A DNA stretch of 64,000 nt, taken from the NCBI GenBank assembly GCA_036346395.1, contig CM070604.1, positions 2,455,501 through 2,519,500 of the forward strand, written 5' to 3'. The notes under the pieces were generated by a model that saw only the letters and a list, made by a program, of their open reading frames with translations, ran no database searches and had not been told where the DNA came from. Both the position numbers and the translations under genes were made by a program. This document shows, in pieces, positions 43,385 to 54,929 of this stretch (positions are counted from its first letter, which is position 1; each line of letters starts with the position of its first letter). The DNA comes from Hsuehochloa calcarea. Its lineage: Eukaryota > Streptophyta > Magnoliopsida > Poales > Poaceae.

Positions 43385-46154
43385 CTGCAGCATCGCAATT
43401 CGCAAGTACGTCAATGGTAGTACTAGCATCCTCAATCAACAAGCGCTACTACTGTACTACAACAAAGCAGTGTCTTAGAGATTAACGCGTGATGTTCAGC
43501 CTACGTACGTACTACAACAGAGCAGTTTCTTAGAGATCAAAGTAGTATCTTCTCTGCCAGTGTGATGAGTTGGCAGTAGTACGCTACGATACACTTGGGG
43601 TGGATCGATGCGGATTGGAGAGGCAGGCGCAGACGAGACGAAGTGATGAGCCCTCCCGGCGCCGCTCCCAACCATTTTTCCACTTTCGTGACATATGGGA
43701 CTCGCTAACCACCGTTCCAATCGTCTACTGCTGAGCTTTAGCTTTCGGCTAATCACACGGCATGTTTTGATGTGAAACTGCCGAGAAATCTCGTCCTACG
43801 TACGAACGTACCAGAGAGAGCGATCATGTCGGTCTGCGTGAGGCCGTTGATGGCGAAGAGCTTGTTGAGCTGGTCCAGGTTGAAGCCGGCGCCGGGGAGG
43901 CTGCGCTTCACGACGGCGCGCGTCCCCACCTTGCCGTCCAGCCGGCCGAGCTCCACCTGGTAGTACGGCCCTCCCGCCTGCACGCATCGAGCAACACCAG
44001 CAGCTTTCACCGTCAGCACGAAGCTAGCCTTGCAGTGAAATACTGAAATCCCAGTAATTTACAGCACAGTTTGCAATCAAGTGTAGTACAGTAGTAGCAT
44101 CAGCGTGAGTATACGAGGAGCAGAATTTTCGGCACGGCCAACTTCCGTGGCTCGTCAATAATTGATTCCGTAGCTCCCCGAATACCACCCGTCTGACTGT
44201 CCAGAGGGGCCGCACTGCGCCGCGCATCTCTCTCGATCGGCTCGGCGGATTAGGTATTGGATGCCGCCATGCCGGTATGTGTCGCCCGCCGTACGCGGTT
44301 CATTTAAGCACCCAAACCGTGTATTTTTTTTCCCCTTCAGGGAAGTGAATTGAATCCGATCAGATCAGATCAGAGGAGAAGACCGGCCAGCGGAGCGTCA
44401 CTGTAGACTGGCTACGGAGTAGGAGTAGTTCATCTCCACACCATGCCCCCTGGACTCTGCTATAAATAAATAGGACAGCAGAATTCTGACAAGCTAACCC
44501 AGGGACCACCCGTGTCCAAATTTTAGCGCAATATCCATTTTTTTTTCGAGCTGTTCTCTCCAGCTTTCCACCGGTAATTTTGCGCTAGTACTACTAATCA
44601 AAACGGAAAAGATAAGTGAATGGTCACTGCTTTGACTGCTTCTGCAAGTATGCCTAGTATTCTAGTTAGTAATCTGCGCTGTCAAACATGATGCGCGCGT
44701 ACGTACGTGTTCTGCGGCACAGGGAGAGGCATAATTGCGGCACAGCTAAGAGAGTGGGCTCGCAGCGCAGAACGCCAATGTACATGTCATGTCGGCCGCA
44801 TCATAGTTGTCGCCGAGCGAGCCAGCTACCCACCTGCCCGAGCTAGAAAGCCGCGCAAAACATAAAGAAGCCGCGCGCGATTAGCCCAAAAAAAATACCG
44901 GCCTAACCGCGAAAGTAAGGGCTTGGTTAGCTTGAGGACCAAAATTATACATAAAGCCAAACTAAAAATTAGTGTTACCCAAATTCAGACGGCCGTAAAA
45001 TCCAAATATTAGAAATGAACTGAAAAACAAAATATTAACAGAATCTTACCCAAAAAAATGACATCAAATCAAATGGGGCAACTTCGGTTCCGGGGCACCC
45101 AACCAAACAGCCGCTAAGTCGCTAAGTGAGGTTTTCTCTTTCAGCGCACGCCTTTGCCCCCTAATCCCACGCGTCGCCACTCGCCATCGAACGTGGCGTA
45201 ACCGCCTCGAAAGCGCACTCAAACGGCTCTCCACTCCTGCAGGCGCGCCGAAAGCAACGTAAAGAGAGACAGGTGCGCATGATTTGGTGTACCTGCGAGA
45301 CGACGTCGCGAGCGGCGAGGGCGAGGATGTCGGCGCAGGAGACCTTGTTGGAGCACTGGGCGTCGGCGTCGACGGCGGCCTTGGCGCGGGAGATGAGGTC
45401 CAGCGCGTCGGGCGACAGCGTCGTGTCCGCGCCCGCGCTGTGCTCGTCGTCCTGCCCCGCGATCAGCACCGACGCGTCGCACCCCTGCACCAACAAAAAT
45501 TAAAGATCGATTAATCGCTTTACCATCGACAACAGAAGCAGCATATCTCGTATGTTTGGTATGCGGCAAACTGGGTCTGGGAAACCATTACAGCAACAAG
45601 TGTGTCGTGGGATTTGCAGCTTTATGTTGGGCCATTTGGCGTGCAAGAAATGCTGCTTGTTTTGAATTGAAATGGCCATCACATCCTAATCAGATGGTGC
45701 ATGGAATGTGCCGTTGGCTGTGTACTTGGTCGATTTCGATTTTGCAGAGACGGGACTGCCGCACAGGACTGGAGTCAGGCGCAAGGAGGATGGCGCGGAG
45801 GCGCAAGGAGGATGGCGCGGAGGCCGGGGATTAATGAAAAGTTATCTCTGGAGTCTTAAAAATCGACAACAGAAGCAAACATGATCAAGTAAAGCATGGG
45901 TAATTAAGCTGGTTTTGATTGTGGTACCCTGACGAAGCAGTCGTGGAAGAAGAGGCGGAGGGTGCCGGGCGCGGCGTTGAAGGTCTCCTGAGCTTCTGGG
46001 TGACGGCGCCGCGGACGAGCGTCTCCACGTTGGGGCACGTCGACGCGTAGTAGTTCTGGCTCAGCTGGCCCGCCGCGCACGCCGCCGTCGCCAGCAGCAC
46101 GCCGACCGCGGCCAGCATACTCTGCTGCCTAGACTGCAACCTTCTCGATCTCAT
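42972..46154 (-). CDS. Class III (secreted plant) peroxidase, four exons, one-base frame break in exon 1
   Basis: Haem peroxidase of the plant secretory pathway, acting in the wall or apoplast on H2O2 and phenolics. Exons on the minus strand: 46154-45928, 45484-45293, 43977-43812 and 43384-42972, a four-exon pattern common in the family. The intended protein is about 332 residues. It has a signal peptide (to about residue 29), then QLSQNYYASTCPNVE, the distal site FFHDCFVRGCDASV (catalytic His about 71), SCADILALAARD, and proximal haem-ligand His about 198 in GGHTIGVTHC. All eight structural Cys are present. Exon 1 is 227 bases where phase 0 on its border needs 228. The missing base lies in AAGCTCAGGAGACC (about 45985-45996), which scrambles the frame before the distal His. 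The rest is intact, so this is either a very young null allele or a sequence error. Intron 1 holds a LINE fragment; intron 2 holds a MITE. Confidence 0.92.
43812..43977 (-). CDS. Peroxidase exon 3
   Basis: Reads AGGPYYQVELGRLDGKVGT to TQTDMIALSG. It ends in phase 1, which matches exon 4. Confidence 0.92.
43978..45292 (-). other. Peroxidase intron 2
   Basis: 1,315-base intron with no gene. A MITE-like insertion occupies 44927-45112. Confidence 0.75.
44927..45112. mobile_element. MITE-like element in peroxidase intron 2
   Basis: About 186 bases, AT-rich, with ends GGGCTTGGTTAG and, inverted, GGCTGTTTGGTTGG. This is the kind of imperfect terminal inverted repeat seen in grass MITEs. The target duplication is unclear. 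Confidence 0.55.
45293..45484 (-). CDS. Peroxidase exon 2
   Basis: 64 intact codons from GCDASVLIAGQDDEHS to LALAARDVVSQ; acceptor tgcag, donor gtacac. Confidence 0.92.
45541..45861 (+). mobile_element. LINE 3' fragment in peroxidase intron 1
   Basis: A 16-base direct repeat, atcgacaacagaagca (45525-45540 and 45862-45877), flanks a 321-base insertion. The insert encodes, antisense to the peroxidase, GFAALCWAIWRARNAACFE, a typical C-terminal motif of plant LINE ORF2 proteins. It ends in a short A-run. A 22-base tandem duplication (gcgcaaggaggatggcgcgg type) lies at about 45779-45822. This is a 5'-truncated retroposition with its target duplication intact. Confidence 0.85.
45928..46154 (-). 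CDS. Peroxidase exon 1 (signal peptide, distal His; frame break)
   Basis: Codes for the signal peptide and the first Cys. After VTQK the family match LQETFNAAP continues only in another frame, through to FFHDCFVR at the donor (AGG/gtacca). Confidence 0.88.
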
Positions 46155-46330
46155 TGCTAGCTAGCAGGCACAAGCACTACCTTCTTGTTTCCCTTTCCTC
46201 GACTCTTAGCTCTCGCCAATTTCTCTGTCTACCGCCTATCTGTCTGGTCTTTATTGCTTGCTTGCTGCTGTTGCTCTCTCTCTCTCTGTAGCTAACGCTC
46301 GGTGCTTTAAGTGTGCAGAGAGGCGAGCGC

Positions 46331-46337
46331 TTATATA
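46331..46337 (-). promoter_or_regulatory. TATA box of the peroxidase gene
   Basis: Minus strand TATATAA, 177 bases upstream of the ATG, with a pyrimidine-rich tract (CT repeats at 46268-46288 on the plus strand) between them. Position and sequence fit a plant core promoter. Confidence 0.7.
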
Positions 46338-46439
46338 GATGAGACGGACGACGGGACGAGACATGAGATGAGCATTGAGCTGAGCCCCGACATGGAGTCT
46401 GCAGATGGAGTGTTACTGCTCGTTGCAATGATGGGGACT

Positions 46440-47040
46440 AGGGAGAATATTAAGCCCCGACATGGGAAATTTTAGCAGATACAATTTTTTTTATCCTGTA
46501 TTTGCGAATTTGATCATAACAATGGTGTATTTGTAGATTTAGCGCTGCTACCAATGCCGGATATCACGGCACGTGCGCCAACGCACGCGACGCCGACGTA
46601 TGCCCGCCACCTTAGCCGCTGGCGCCAGCCAATTAGTGGCTTAATTAGTTAGTTTGATTAGTTAATTAGTTAATTAATTAGGTTAATTAGTATTGAACTG
46701 AAATTTGAAGGAATTTTAAAATATAGCAAATGAGTTCAAAAAATTAAAAAAATTTTTTATGGAGGCTCCCGACACCGTGTACTTGCTTGAACAAATTTTT
46801 CATAATTTTATTCATTCGAGATTGTTCTCAACACCCTCTCGCTCGCGCCGCCCTCCAACCCTCCATCCCTCCTGCCCACCACACACGCCACGCACCCGGA
46901 CTGTTCTGCGAAGAATTAAAAAACCTCGGGGTGACCATCTTTCCCACCATCCCTCCTCCCTCCTCCGCACATCTGTCGCCTCATCCGTAAATTCCGGCCA
47001 ACGCTACTTAATTCGGACACCAACGTCGCGACCTCCTTCC
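46440..47040. other. Intergenic, AT-rich repeat then GC-rich stretch
   Basis: Contains ttaattagtta-type repeats (46625-46690) and a GC-rich pyrimidine-biased stretch (46830-47040). This is possibly the left part of the transposon whose protease remnant lies further right. Confidence 0.45.
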
Positions 47041-47047
47041 GCTTGGC

Positions 47048-47055
47048 TATAAATA
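47048..47055 (+). promoter_or_regulatory. Possible promoter TATA box of the Ulp1-type transposon gene
   Basis: TATAAATA in the context ggctataaataccga, after a GC-rich stretch and before a leader-like region. Confidence 0.45.
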
Positions 47056-47254
47056 CCGAACTCGCTCTTGCTTTTCGCTCATCTCATTTGTGTTTTGATT
47101 CTCGTTGTTGCGCTCACGAGAACTCGCATAATGTAACATAATTACTTTTATTGGGAGGTTAACTGCTTTCTTGCTTTCGTCGCCGACGCTTGGCTTTGAT
47201 TGATTACTTTTCCCTGAAGGGTAGGTAATTTGTCAGATACTTTTGCTGTTATTA

Positions 47255-47650
47255 CCGTAGTCGTAATTAGTCAGTCTTAGTCAGCTAGTCGTAATTAGAT
47301 AGTTTATGTGCAATTAATTAGTCGTAATTAGTTAGTTCACTAGTAATGAATTAGTTTAGTTGTAATTAATTAGTCGTAATTAATTTAGTAGTAATCATTT
47401 TGGCATATTAAGTAAGTGAAAATGGAGTACTGGTAATTTTTTAGTGGCAATTAATCAATCGTAATTCGTTAGTTTAGAGGTAATTAATTGGTCGTAATTA
47501 GTTAGTTCACTAGTAATGAATTAGTTTAGTGGTAATTAATTAGTTGTAATTAGTTTAGTAGTCATCATTACGACATATTGAATAAGTGGAAATGAAATAC
47601 TGATATTTTTTTAGTAATAATTAATAAGTCGTAATCAGTTGTTTGCAGAA
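47255..47650 (+). repeat. Degenerate tandem repeat of gtaattaattagtc-type units
   Basis: Imperfect copies of units such as gtaattagttagttcactag and taatgaattagtttagtg, repeated over about 400 bases, with longer-range duplication (47310-47400 resembles 47480-47570). Confidence 0.75.
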
Positions 47651-47659
47651 ATAATTAGT

Positions 47660-49160
47660 GCAAATGAACTACCAGTAATTTATGTAGTGTTTACATACCT
47701 CGAAAGCATAGATTTCCACACGACTCCGAGGCGTATAGGAGTCGAAAGAGATCCAAGGCCGAGTACGAAGAACAATGAAAAGCGAAGTTTAAAGAACGTA
47801 TTACTGCATAATTTCAAGCACATATAACAACATTGTAGGAACAAATGAATCAAATTCTCAACCTGCCGCAAGACACCCCCGTGATTTTGGTAGCCAGTCC
47901 CCCTCAACATCGGAGTAACGTCGCATCCACGCCTACACTTTCTGAACTTGGCAACGCCCAATTACCTATCGACCCCATCCGTAATGTACATCTCCGAGAT
48001 TATCCAAAGATGAGACATGTATGACGCCTTAGCTAATTCTCAGATCATTTTGTAGGTGCCCACGCTGCAGACTTCAAGTGTTGGTTGGGTCAATTCATGT
48101 CGAGGTTGGGCGAGGTAGTGTTTCTATGCCACAAAAGATAGTGGTGCACGGTGCCCTGGCCATACGCTGGTTATGCCAAGGTGTAGGTGAACATGGTACA
48201 TGATAATTTGATATCCATCTCGCCGAGAAGTGCCCGAACAAAGACATCATAACACTAGGGATGTCGCACGCTTTTGTTCGATGGCCCAAGAGGACATCGC
48301 TCGACCCGCAGCGTTACTTCGAAGGCCTCCGTATCCGTCATCGTGGAGACGGTGGCCGTGGAGATGGCGCCAAGAAACAAGAAAAGGTTGCCGAGTCGCT
48401 CTTCGAGAAGATAACTAGCACACAGGCGCTAAGGCCAAATCGAAGAAGATTAAGGCGCCTCACAAGCCCGGAACGTTCTCCCTCGGAATGTTGTTGGTCT
48501 CCCGCACAACATTATGCAACATTAGTTTGGCTTGCCAGACTTTGCATGACTGCTATATGCGCAGTAATCGACGAGGCGAGGGAAGACCTACTACCATTTC
48601 CACCACAAGACAAAGCTACTTCGTCGTGTGCTTCAAAGACTTATTAGATCTATTTAACCTCGGCGCCTCACTTCTACGATGCTGGACACTGTAAGTGTAT
48701 ACAATCAAGTTCTACATTCACGCAATGCTGATAAAATGTCATAACTAATTGCTTATGTATAGATACATGATGCAACAATGCTAGTGATGGCGACAACCAG
48801 TAGGTTTCCTCGACCCACATTTAATTTCAGAGCAATGCATCCGCGAAGACGCAAACTACGTCAAGAAGTACATAACGAAGGGATTGCATACTCATAGCGA
48901 CAAAGACTACATACTGGTGCCCTACAAATCAGGGGTAAGTGTTTCACTACTTGCTATACAAATTTTATTTGTTCTTCGTACGCAACACAAACTTAGGTTT
49001 AATGACTAAAGCCACATACATGAGTAGGTGGCACTGGGTCCTTATAGTCATTGTACTAAAGTGGAACAAGGTTACCTCGATTCTCTAGTCAATAACAAGC
49101 ATGACTTCACCCTTGTGCAAAAAGTACTCAACATGTATGCTCATTTTCTCAATACGTAAC
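47660..49160 (+). pseudogene. Ulp1-like protease remnant from a DNA transposon
   Basis: Frames at about 48790-49150 read GFLDPTLIS, YVKKYITKGLHTHSDKDYILVPY and HWVLIVIV then LDSLVNNKHDF when the frames are followed across breaks. This is the order of the C48 (Ulp1/SENP-like) peptidase core found in some plant Mutator-like and CACTA elements, with the catalytic His in HW. Upstream frames (48261-48647) contain KRTSLDPQRYFEG and a basic, low-complexity region. Several stops and frameshifts are present, so it is not functional. The superfamily of the element is not resolved. Confidence 0.6.
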
Positions 49161-49161
49161 T

Positions 49162-49303
49162 GTTGGACCGAAAAGGCGACTAGAGGGGGGTGAATAGAAG
49201 CACACTCACTTTTTCACAAATAATTAATTTAATAATATTTCACTCCAGTAGCTATGGAAGCTATGAAGATCAAGATATCAAGAGAGCGGAAGACTAATAT
49301 TGA
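49162..49303 (-). mobile_element. LTR edge of a copia-like element, cut by the gap
   Basis: Starts tgttggaccgaaaagg and contains gactagaggggggtgaatag, the inverse of the ctattcaccccc-ctctag motif near the ends of SIRE-like LTRs. The sequence runs into the Ns at 49304. Confidence 0.55.
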
Positions 49304-49403
49304 NNNNNNNNNNNNNNNNNNNNNNNNNNNNNNNNNNNNNNNNNNNNNNNNNNNNNNNNNNNNNNNNNNNNNNNNNNNNNNNNNNNNNNNNNNNNNNNNN
49401 NNN
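49304..49403. other. Assembly gap (100 N)
   Basis: Exactly 100 Ns, the conventional filler for a gap of unknown size. It separates an LTR edge from the start of the second block copy. Confidence 0.99.
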
Positions 49404-49644
49404 TTTTATTCGAAAAAAGAAAGAGAGGAGGGAAAGAAGAGGAGCAGAGAGGAGGAGAGAGGCTAGCGACAATCGCTCGTCTCTGGCCACTCACCTTTCG
49501 TAATTTTTTAACCGGATGAATTACATAATTTTGATATACTGATACGTAGTGTAGTATGTTGTACATAATCTTTTTGTGTGGATAGTTTAGTTTTAGATAT
49601 GTGGTTAATCGTGAAAATTTTGTTTACAGTGCATTACGTCAAAT

Positions 49645-51546
49645 ATGTCGGGCACCACTAACTTTAAAATTTACTACGGTCAGGGGACTATTTTTGAGGG
49701 TTCCGAGGGATTCATTTGTGTTATTTTCAATCGCACAGTGACCCTAACAAGACCAGAGCAGCATGCATATGAGCGCCGTGATGCGTGGTTGTTCTACTGC
49801 TCGATTAGGACTATGATGTGTATGATCTGAGGTTGAGTTGCCTTGCCAACCAAGCACCACAGACACATATTGGGAGTTAGTGCAGCTCAAGGGAATAAGG
49901 TTATGACAATCATATGTACGCAGGGCGAGAGAGGAACGGTGGAATTTGATCATTCTGGTCTAGGCATATGCCAAGCCCACTTCTGCATCGACGGCTGAAC
50001 AAAAAGGGGGTGGTGATGTCAAGAAGTCGAGGATTCCGACCACATCGCATGGCGCACACAATGGTCGAAGGTCCAGAGTAGTGATTTTGTCGATGAAAAC
50101 CATGTGGAAGGAACTTTTCGATTAAGCAAGCTAGTGGGGCTTGACGAGGCGTGAGGAGCTAGAAGCCATAGTGCAAAGGATGGATCTTGAAGACTAGGAC
50201 TACATGGCATTATCAGAAGATGAAGAATCCGACGATGAGTATGATGTGCACCAGCAGACGGTTCCATCCGAGTGGAACACATACTAGTTTGACAACCTCG
50301 TCGTTAACGAAGGCTCCCACGCCAAGGAGTACGACCGGAGCGAGGTTAGTCAATGAGCTATGTACAAATGCAAGGAGGTCGTGCAGAGGTGGTCAAATTA
50401 TAGGCCTTGTTTGTGCGGCGCGACATTCACAATCGTCAAGTCTAACCCAAGATGCTATGACGGGAAGTGAGACCTGGAGGGATGCTCTTGGCGAGTGCAT
50501 ACATTTCAGCCTAAGTGAGACACCTATTGGAAATTCTCTATAGTGGTCCCTCACATATGTGTGGTCGTCGAGTTAGTGCAGTCCCACAGGATCCTGTCAT
50601 CAGGCTTCATCGCGAACCTCATGTATGATGAGATCGTGAATAATCTAGATTTTGGGCCACGATCCATCATTCAAGCGATTATGCAGGTTCCAAGACATAC
50701 CAACTATGCCAAGGCATGAAGGGCAAAACAAAAGGCATTGGAATCAATGTTCGGTACGTTCGAGGACTCCTACCACAACTTTCTCAGGCTACTCAGAGTC
50801 ATATAAGATAAGAATCCCGGCACTCATGTCGACATTCAAAATTCCACACAACCGAAGTGGGCCAATAAGAGGGTATTGAAGTGAGCATTCTTCTCCTTTG
50901 GTCCATGCATCAATGCATTCCGGCACTGCCACCGTCTAATCTTGTGCATGGATGGCACATTCCTGAGTGAAAAGTATAAGGGCTAGATACTGACTGCAAT
51001 AGCGATGGATGGGAACAATAATATTCTTCCTGTGACATTCGCTTTAGTTGAAAGCGAGAACACATACATCTAGTTGTAGTTTCTGAGGAATTTGAGGATT
51101 TCTGTTGTACAGCGTCGTCCTAACGAATACGTCATACATGATCAACATGTGGGTCTGTTAAGTGCAACAACTCAGCTACAACAAGGAGAGAACGAACCAC
51201 TTCCATGGGTGGATCTGCAAAGTAGGTGGTGCATGAGGCACTTGGGTGCAAACTTCTACAAGGTATTCCGCAACAAGGACTCAATGAACCTAATCAAACA
51301 GTTGTGCAACCAGAATCAGCAGAGAAAGTTTGAAGCGCTCTGAAAGATTCTGGATGAGTGAACCCAGACACAAAGAAGGGAGGCAGTGAAAAAGGCCGCC
51401 CAAGCGCTGACCAGGTCCCCAAAGTATTGCCACAACTACCCACAGATGATCCTAGTGTGGTGAGGAAGACGGGAGCGCAGGTGAAATGCTTCTCGAACTG
51501 GATTGAGCACGAGCCTAAGGAGAAGTGGTCGCTGCTAGAGAACCCT
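49645..51546 (+). pseudogene. MULE transposase, N-terminal and catalytic part (copy 2)
   Basis: Starts MSGTTNFKIYYGQGT at 49645 and shows the same blocks as copy 1. Most stop codons are shared with copy 1, so the decay predates the duplication. Extra indels occur around 49730-50170. Confidence 0.85.
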
Positions 51547-53860
51547 AAAAACTTAACTTAATATAAACAACAATAATCTATAATTAGCAGTAAATTAAAT
51601 TCAACTAAACAAGAACAAAACATAAGCTCATATTGATATCAAACACATCGCCAAACAATTTCATATAATATTATATTATCAAAGGTTCATCAACAGAATT
51701 TACAATAGGAAGTATTACATCAAAAATACAACCTCGGTATAACTTAGAATCAATTAAAAAAAATCCATTACAAGCCTCACTCCTCGAGTCAAAAATCAAG
51801 AGCAACCACACTCAAGCAAGCCAAAACAAAACCTCCAAGAACCAACACAACCACCCACTAAGCTATCGCCACCGCAAGCCAAGAACAGAGAACAAGTCGT
51901 GCATCACAATACCATACCACATCCAAAACCACACACAGAGAAGTAGTAAAGGAGGTGAGGAGCATCAAATGAGAAGGGGAAGATGATGGAGCAAGGACGG
52001 TAAGGGTGACGAACTAGAACAGTCAACGTTCATCAGGGATCACGCCAAGCCGGCAGGAACCAGGGGGATCGAAGAGACCAAAGGGAACACTGGAGAGCAC
52101 CATCACCACCTCCATCACCACCACGACAATCATCACTGCCATTCCATTCCTAACCCGACCAAACAAGGTAGCCCACCATTCTTCCCTTACTCTTACTTTT
52201 GTCCAATCCGAACCACAACATGCGAGCCAAACCATGCCCATAGCATGCGAAAGTAACCATAGCATCAACTGAGTCCATCACAGAGCAATGGGGGAACGGG
52301 GTAGAGGGAGAGAGGGAGTAGAGAGGGGAGTAGAGGAGAGGATACCTTGGTGAGACCATGGCAGCACCACCAATGACATAACTACGCGCACCTGACGGCC
52401 TCGCACTCCCCAGCGTGTGGGAGGCCTCGAGCCTCGCCGTAGATAGCCACGACAGCCACCCCATCACTTTCACCATGCATGAACAACAATCAACCAAAGT
52501 CAGAAAATGAATCAAGTTCAAACCCTAAAACCAAAATAACAAAAGGGGAAAAAAGGGGGAATCGAATCTGGGTGAGTAGCAAGCCAAATCCCGGCCTCCA
52601 CCCACAAATAGAGCGGCCCTGTAAGAGGAACCGGGCCAGAGGCGAGCGAGCCGAGCAAGAGAGGCGCGAAAGGTGCCAGCAACCAAGGTGCAGGGAGCAG
52701 CCGGAGGCGGCGCCAAAGAGAGAAACCAGAGGAAGTCAGCGCCGGAGAGTAACCAGGGGAGGGGAGATTTTCCTCAGGAGCAAACCATGTGGCCGAAGCA
52801 AGCATCAGAGAAGGAGAAGTGAGGAAAAGGGGAAGATGAAGTGGGTGGCCAAAGGGCTTCGGCCGAAAGGAATGAGAAGGAAAGAGTGATGAACTATGTT
52901 GTCCCGATCTTTCGGTGAGATGGGTAAATTTTGATTGGATGACGGTCAACTCTCACGATCCAGGCTACGAACATAGCACGCATGAACCAAGCAATTGCTG
53001 AACTAACCACCAAGTCGTTATTAATCGTGCCAAAGACCCGGTTGACCTGATCACGAGGATCAATTCCTGCAAGCAATCGAAGAACAAGTAAGAACGAGGT
53101 AAAAAAAGCAATCTGAACTGCAAATATATGATTAAGTTCAAGAGGTGAGATTCCGCAGAGGTTCTTGACGGTTGGTCTAGTCGACACAGGCGAAGAACGA
53201 GAGTTTTCACAATGGAGAAACTAATCAAACGAGATCCGAAGTTCTAGAAAAGGAGACGGCGACTCTATATAGGAGACGACGTGGTGGCGGCCAGCAAAGT
53301 GGGCGACGCCTAGGGTTACAAGGCCCATGGGCCCAAGTGGAGGTGGCGCAGCACCGCTTAACTTGGACTCGTAAATGATGTGGACTCTTTGACGATTGTG
53401 GCTGGCTCGGATGGAGTTTGATGATGATCTTGGATCCGTTGGAAAGTAGACTTGATAAGCTTTCCATGAAGTCCGTAATCACCCCAAACAGAGTCAGATG
53501 AAGAAGTTACGACAATTTCAACTTAGTACTATCAGCAAAGAATCAATTCGAATCTAGAACGAGCCCAACTCGAACTCTTGCTTGACATGGACCCAAAGTG
53601 ACGTGGTGACCTCCATTATGTCTTTCATGCATGTCCATGACTCCACAAGCCCCTCCTTGATCCGTTCCCATGTTCCTAAGTACAATTAAATCACTTGCAT
53701 TAGGTAGCGGTTTATCTTCAGTAATATATAAGCATAGGAACGAATTCACCTGGTAATTAAGTTGGCGAGCACGAGCTCGGGTAAGAGGTTCTTGTACTGG
53801 TTGTGGATGAGACGTGTGTGTAGGCGCGGCTATGTCCATAGTAGGGATGTCCTCATCAGA
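51547..53860 (-). mobile_element. Gypsy 3' end, copy 2
   Basis: Counterpart of 22746-25060; the polyprotein tail LTRARARQLNYQVNSFL is in the frame at 53543-53839. Several short deletions relative to copy 1 lie at 53240-53400. Confidence 0.65.
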
Positions 53861-54929
53861 GAGAGTAAGGACAAAGGGGTTAAGAGGTAGAAAGGTAAAT
53901 TCTAGTAAGGAATAGTGGTAGTAGATTTAGCAGTAGAAATGAGCACCAGTAATAATAAGTGTCGGTGTTGTGTAGATGTTGGACCAAGCAAAATCATGAG
54001 CCACGCTAGGATAGATAGCAAAGAGACCGACCGGATAAGATAAAATCGGGAAAAATGCAAACTTAATCTATGACTTTATCAATAAATTAAGCAATCGATA
54101 AAACTCACTAAAATAGACAAATAACCCGATACGTTAAAAATAATTTAATCATGATAGAACAACAAAAATTAAACAACCTCGTAAATATTAACCCTAAACG
54201 GATCGCCAAAGTCCGTCAATAACTAACGCAGAACCCGATATCAATAAAGTTGGGCCCGATTTATTTAAAGAAGTAAGTAAGCACGCATAACACTTAAGTA
54301 AAATCAATTAGGATATTTGTATGTGTAAAATTGAATAGACCTAGTTGCATACGTGATAATCGATCTTGCCAGTGTAGTGGTTGTGTCACTAGATTAAGGT
54401 CGCCTAAATTCGTGAAAACCCTGGGAGCCGAGTAAGACCAGCCCATCCATTCTATCATAAGCCAGCCCATGCTAAGGCAGGCACTCGTGAGTTCCGTGAC
54501 CGTAGATTCTAGAGCTAAAGGGTCGTAGGAAAATAACCATTAGGGAAATGCTAACCTAGTGAGGATCCAAAAGTTTATTAAATTAAAATCTCATCAAAAA
54601 GAAAATCAATCGATTAATGTACACATAGTAGCAAATAAATGCAACTAAGTATTTATTTATTACTTATGTATGCCGATAATTGCAAAAGACAAAATAGCAT
54701 AGGCAGGAATAGCTGATCCAGAATTTGTTGACGCTGATCTTTTCTACGACTACGAAGTCAAACCCATTCTTGAACATCAACCTAGTTATATTAAATGTAA
54801 AAGTTACTTTGTTGTACCTTATATGCATGTGCATTAAAATTTTCTCTCAAAATAAAATCGGATAAAAGAAAGAAGAGAAAATAAAATGGATGAATCATAT
54901 GGGGTAGATAAGAACCTGTCTGAGCGATA
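53861..54929. other. Unassigned nested repeat DNA, copy 2
   Basis: Counterpart of 25061-26129; nothing recognisable beyond the match to copy 1. Confidence 0.4.

Noticed and set aside
45219..45569. 116-codon Arg-rich minus-strand ORF
   Set aside because: Shifted-frame shadow of peroxidase exon 2.
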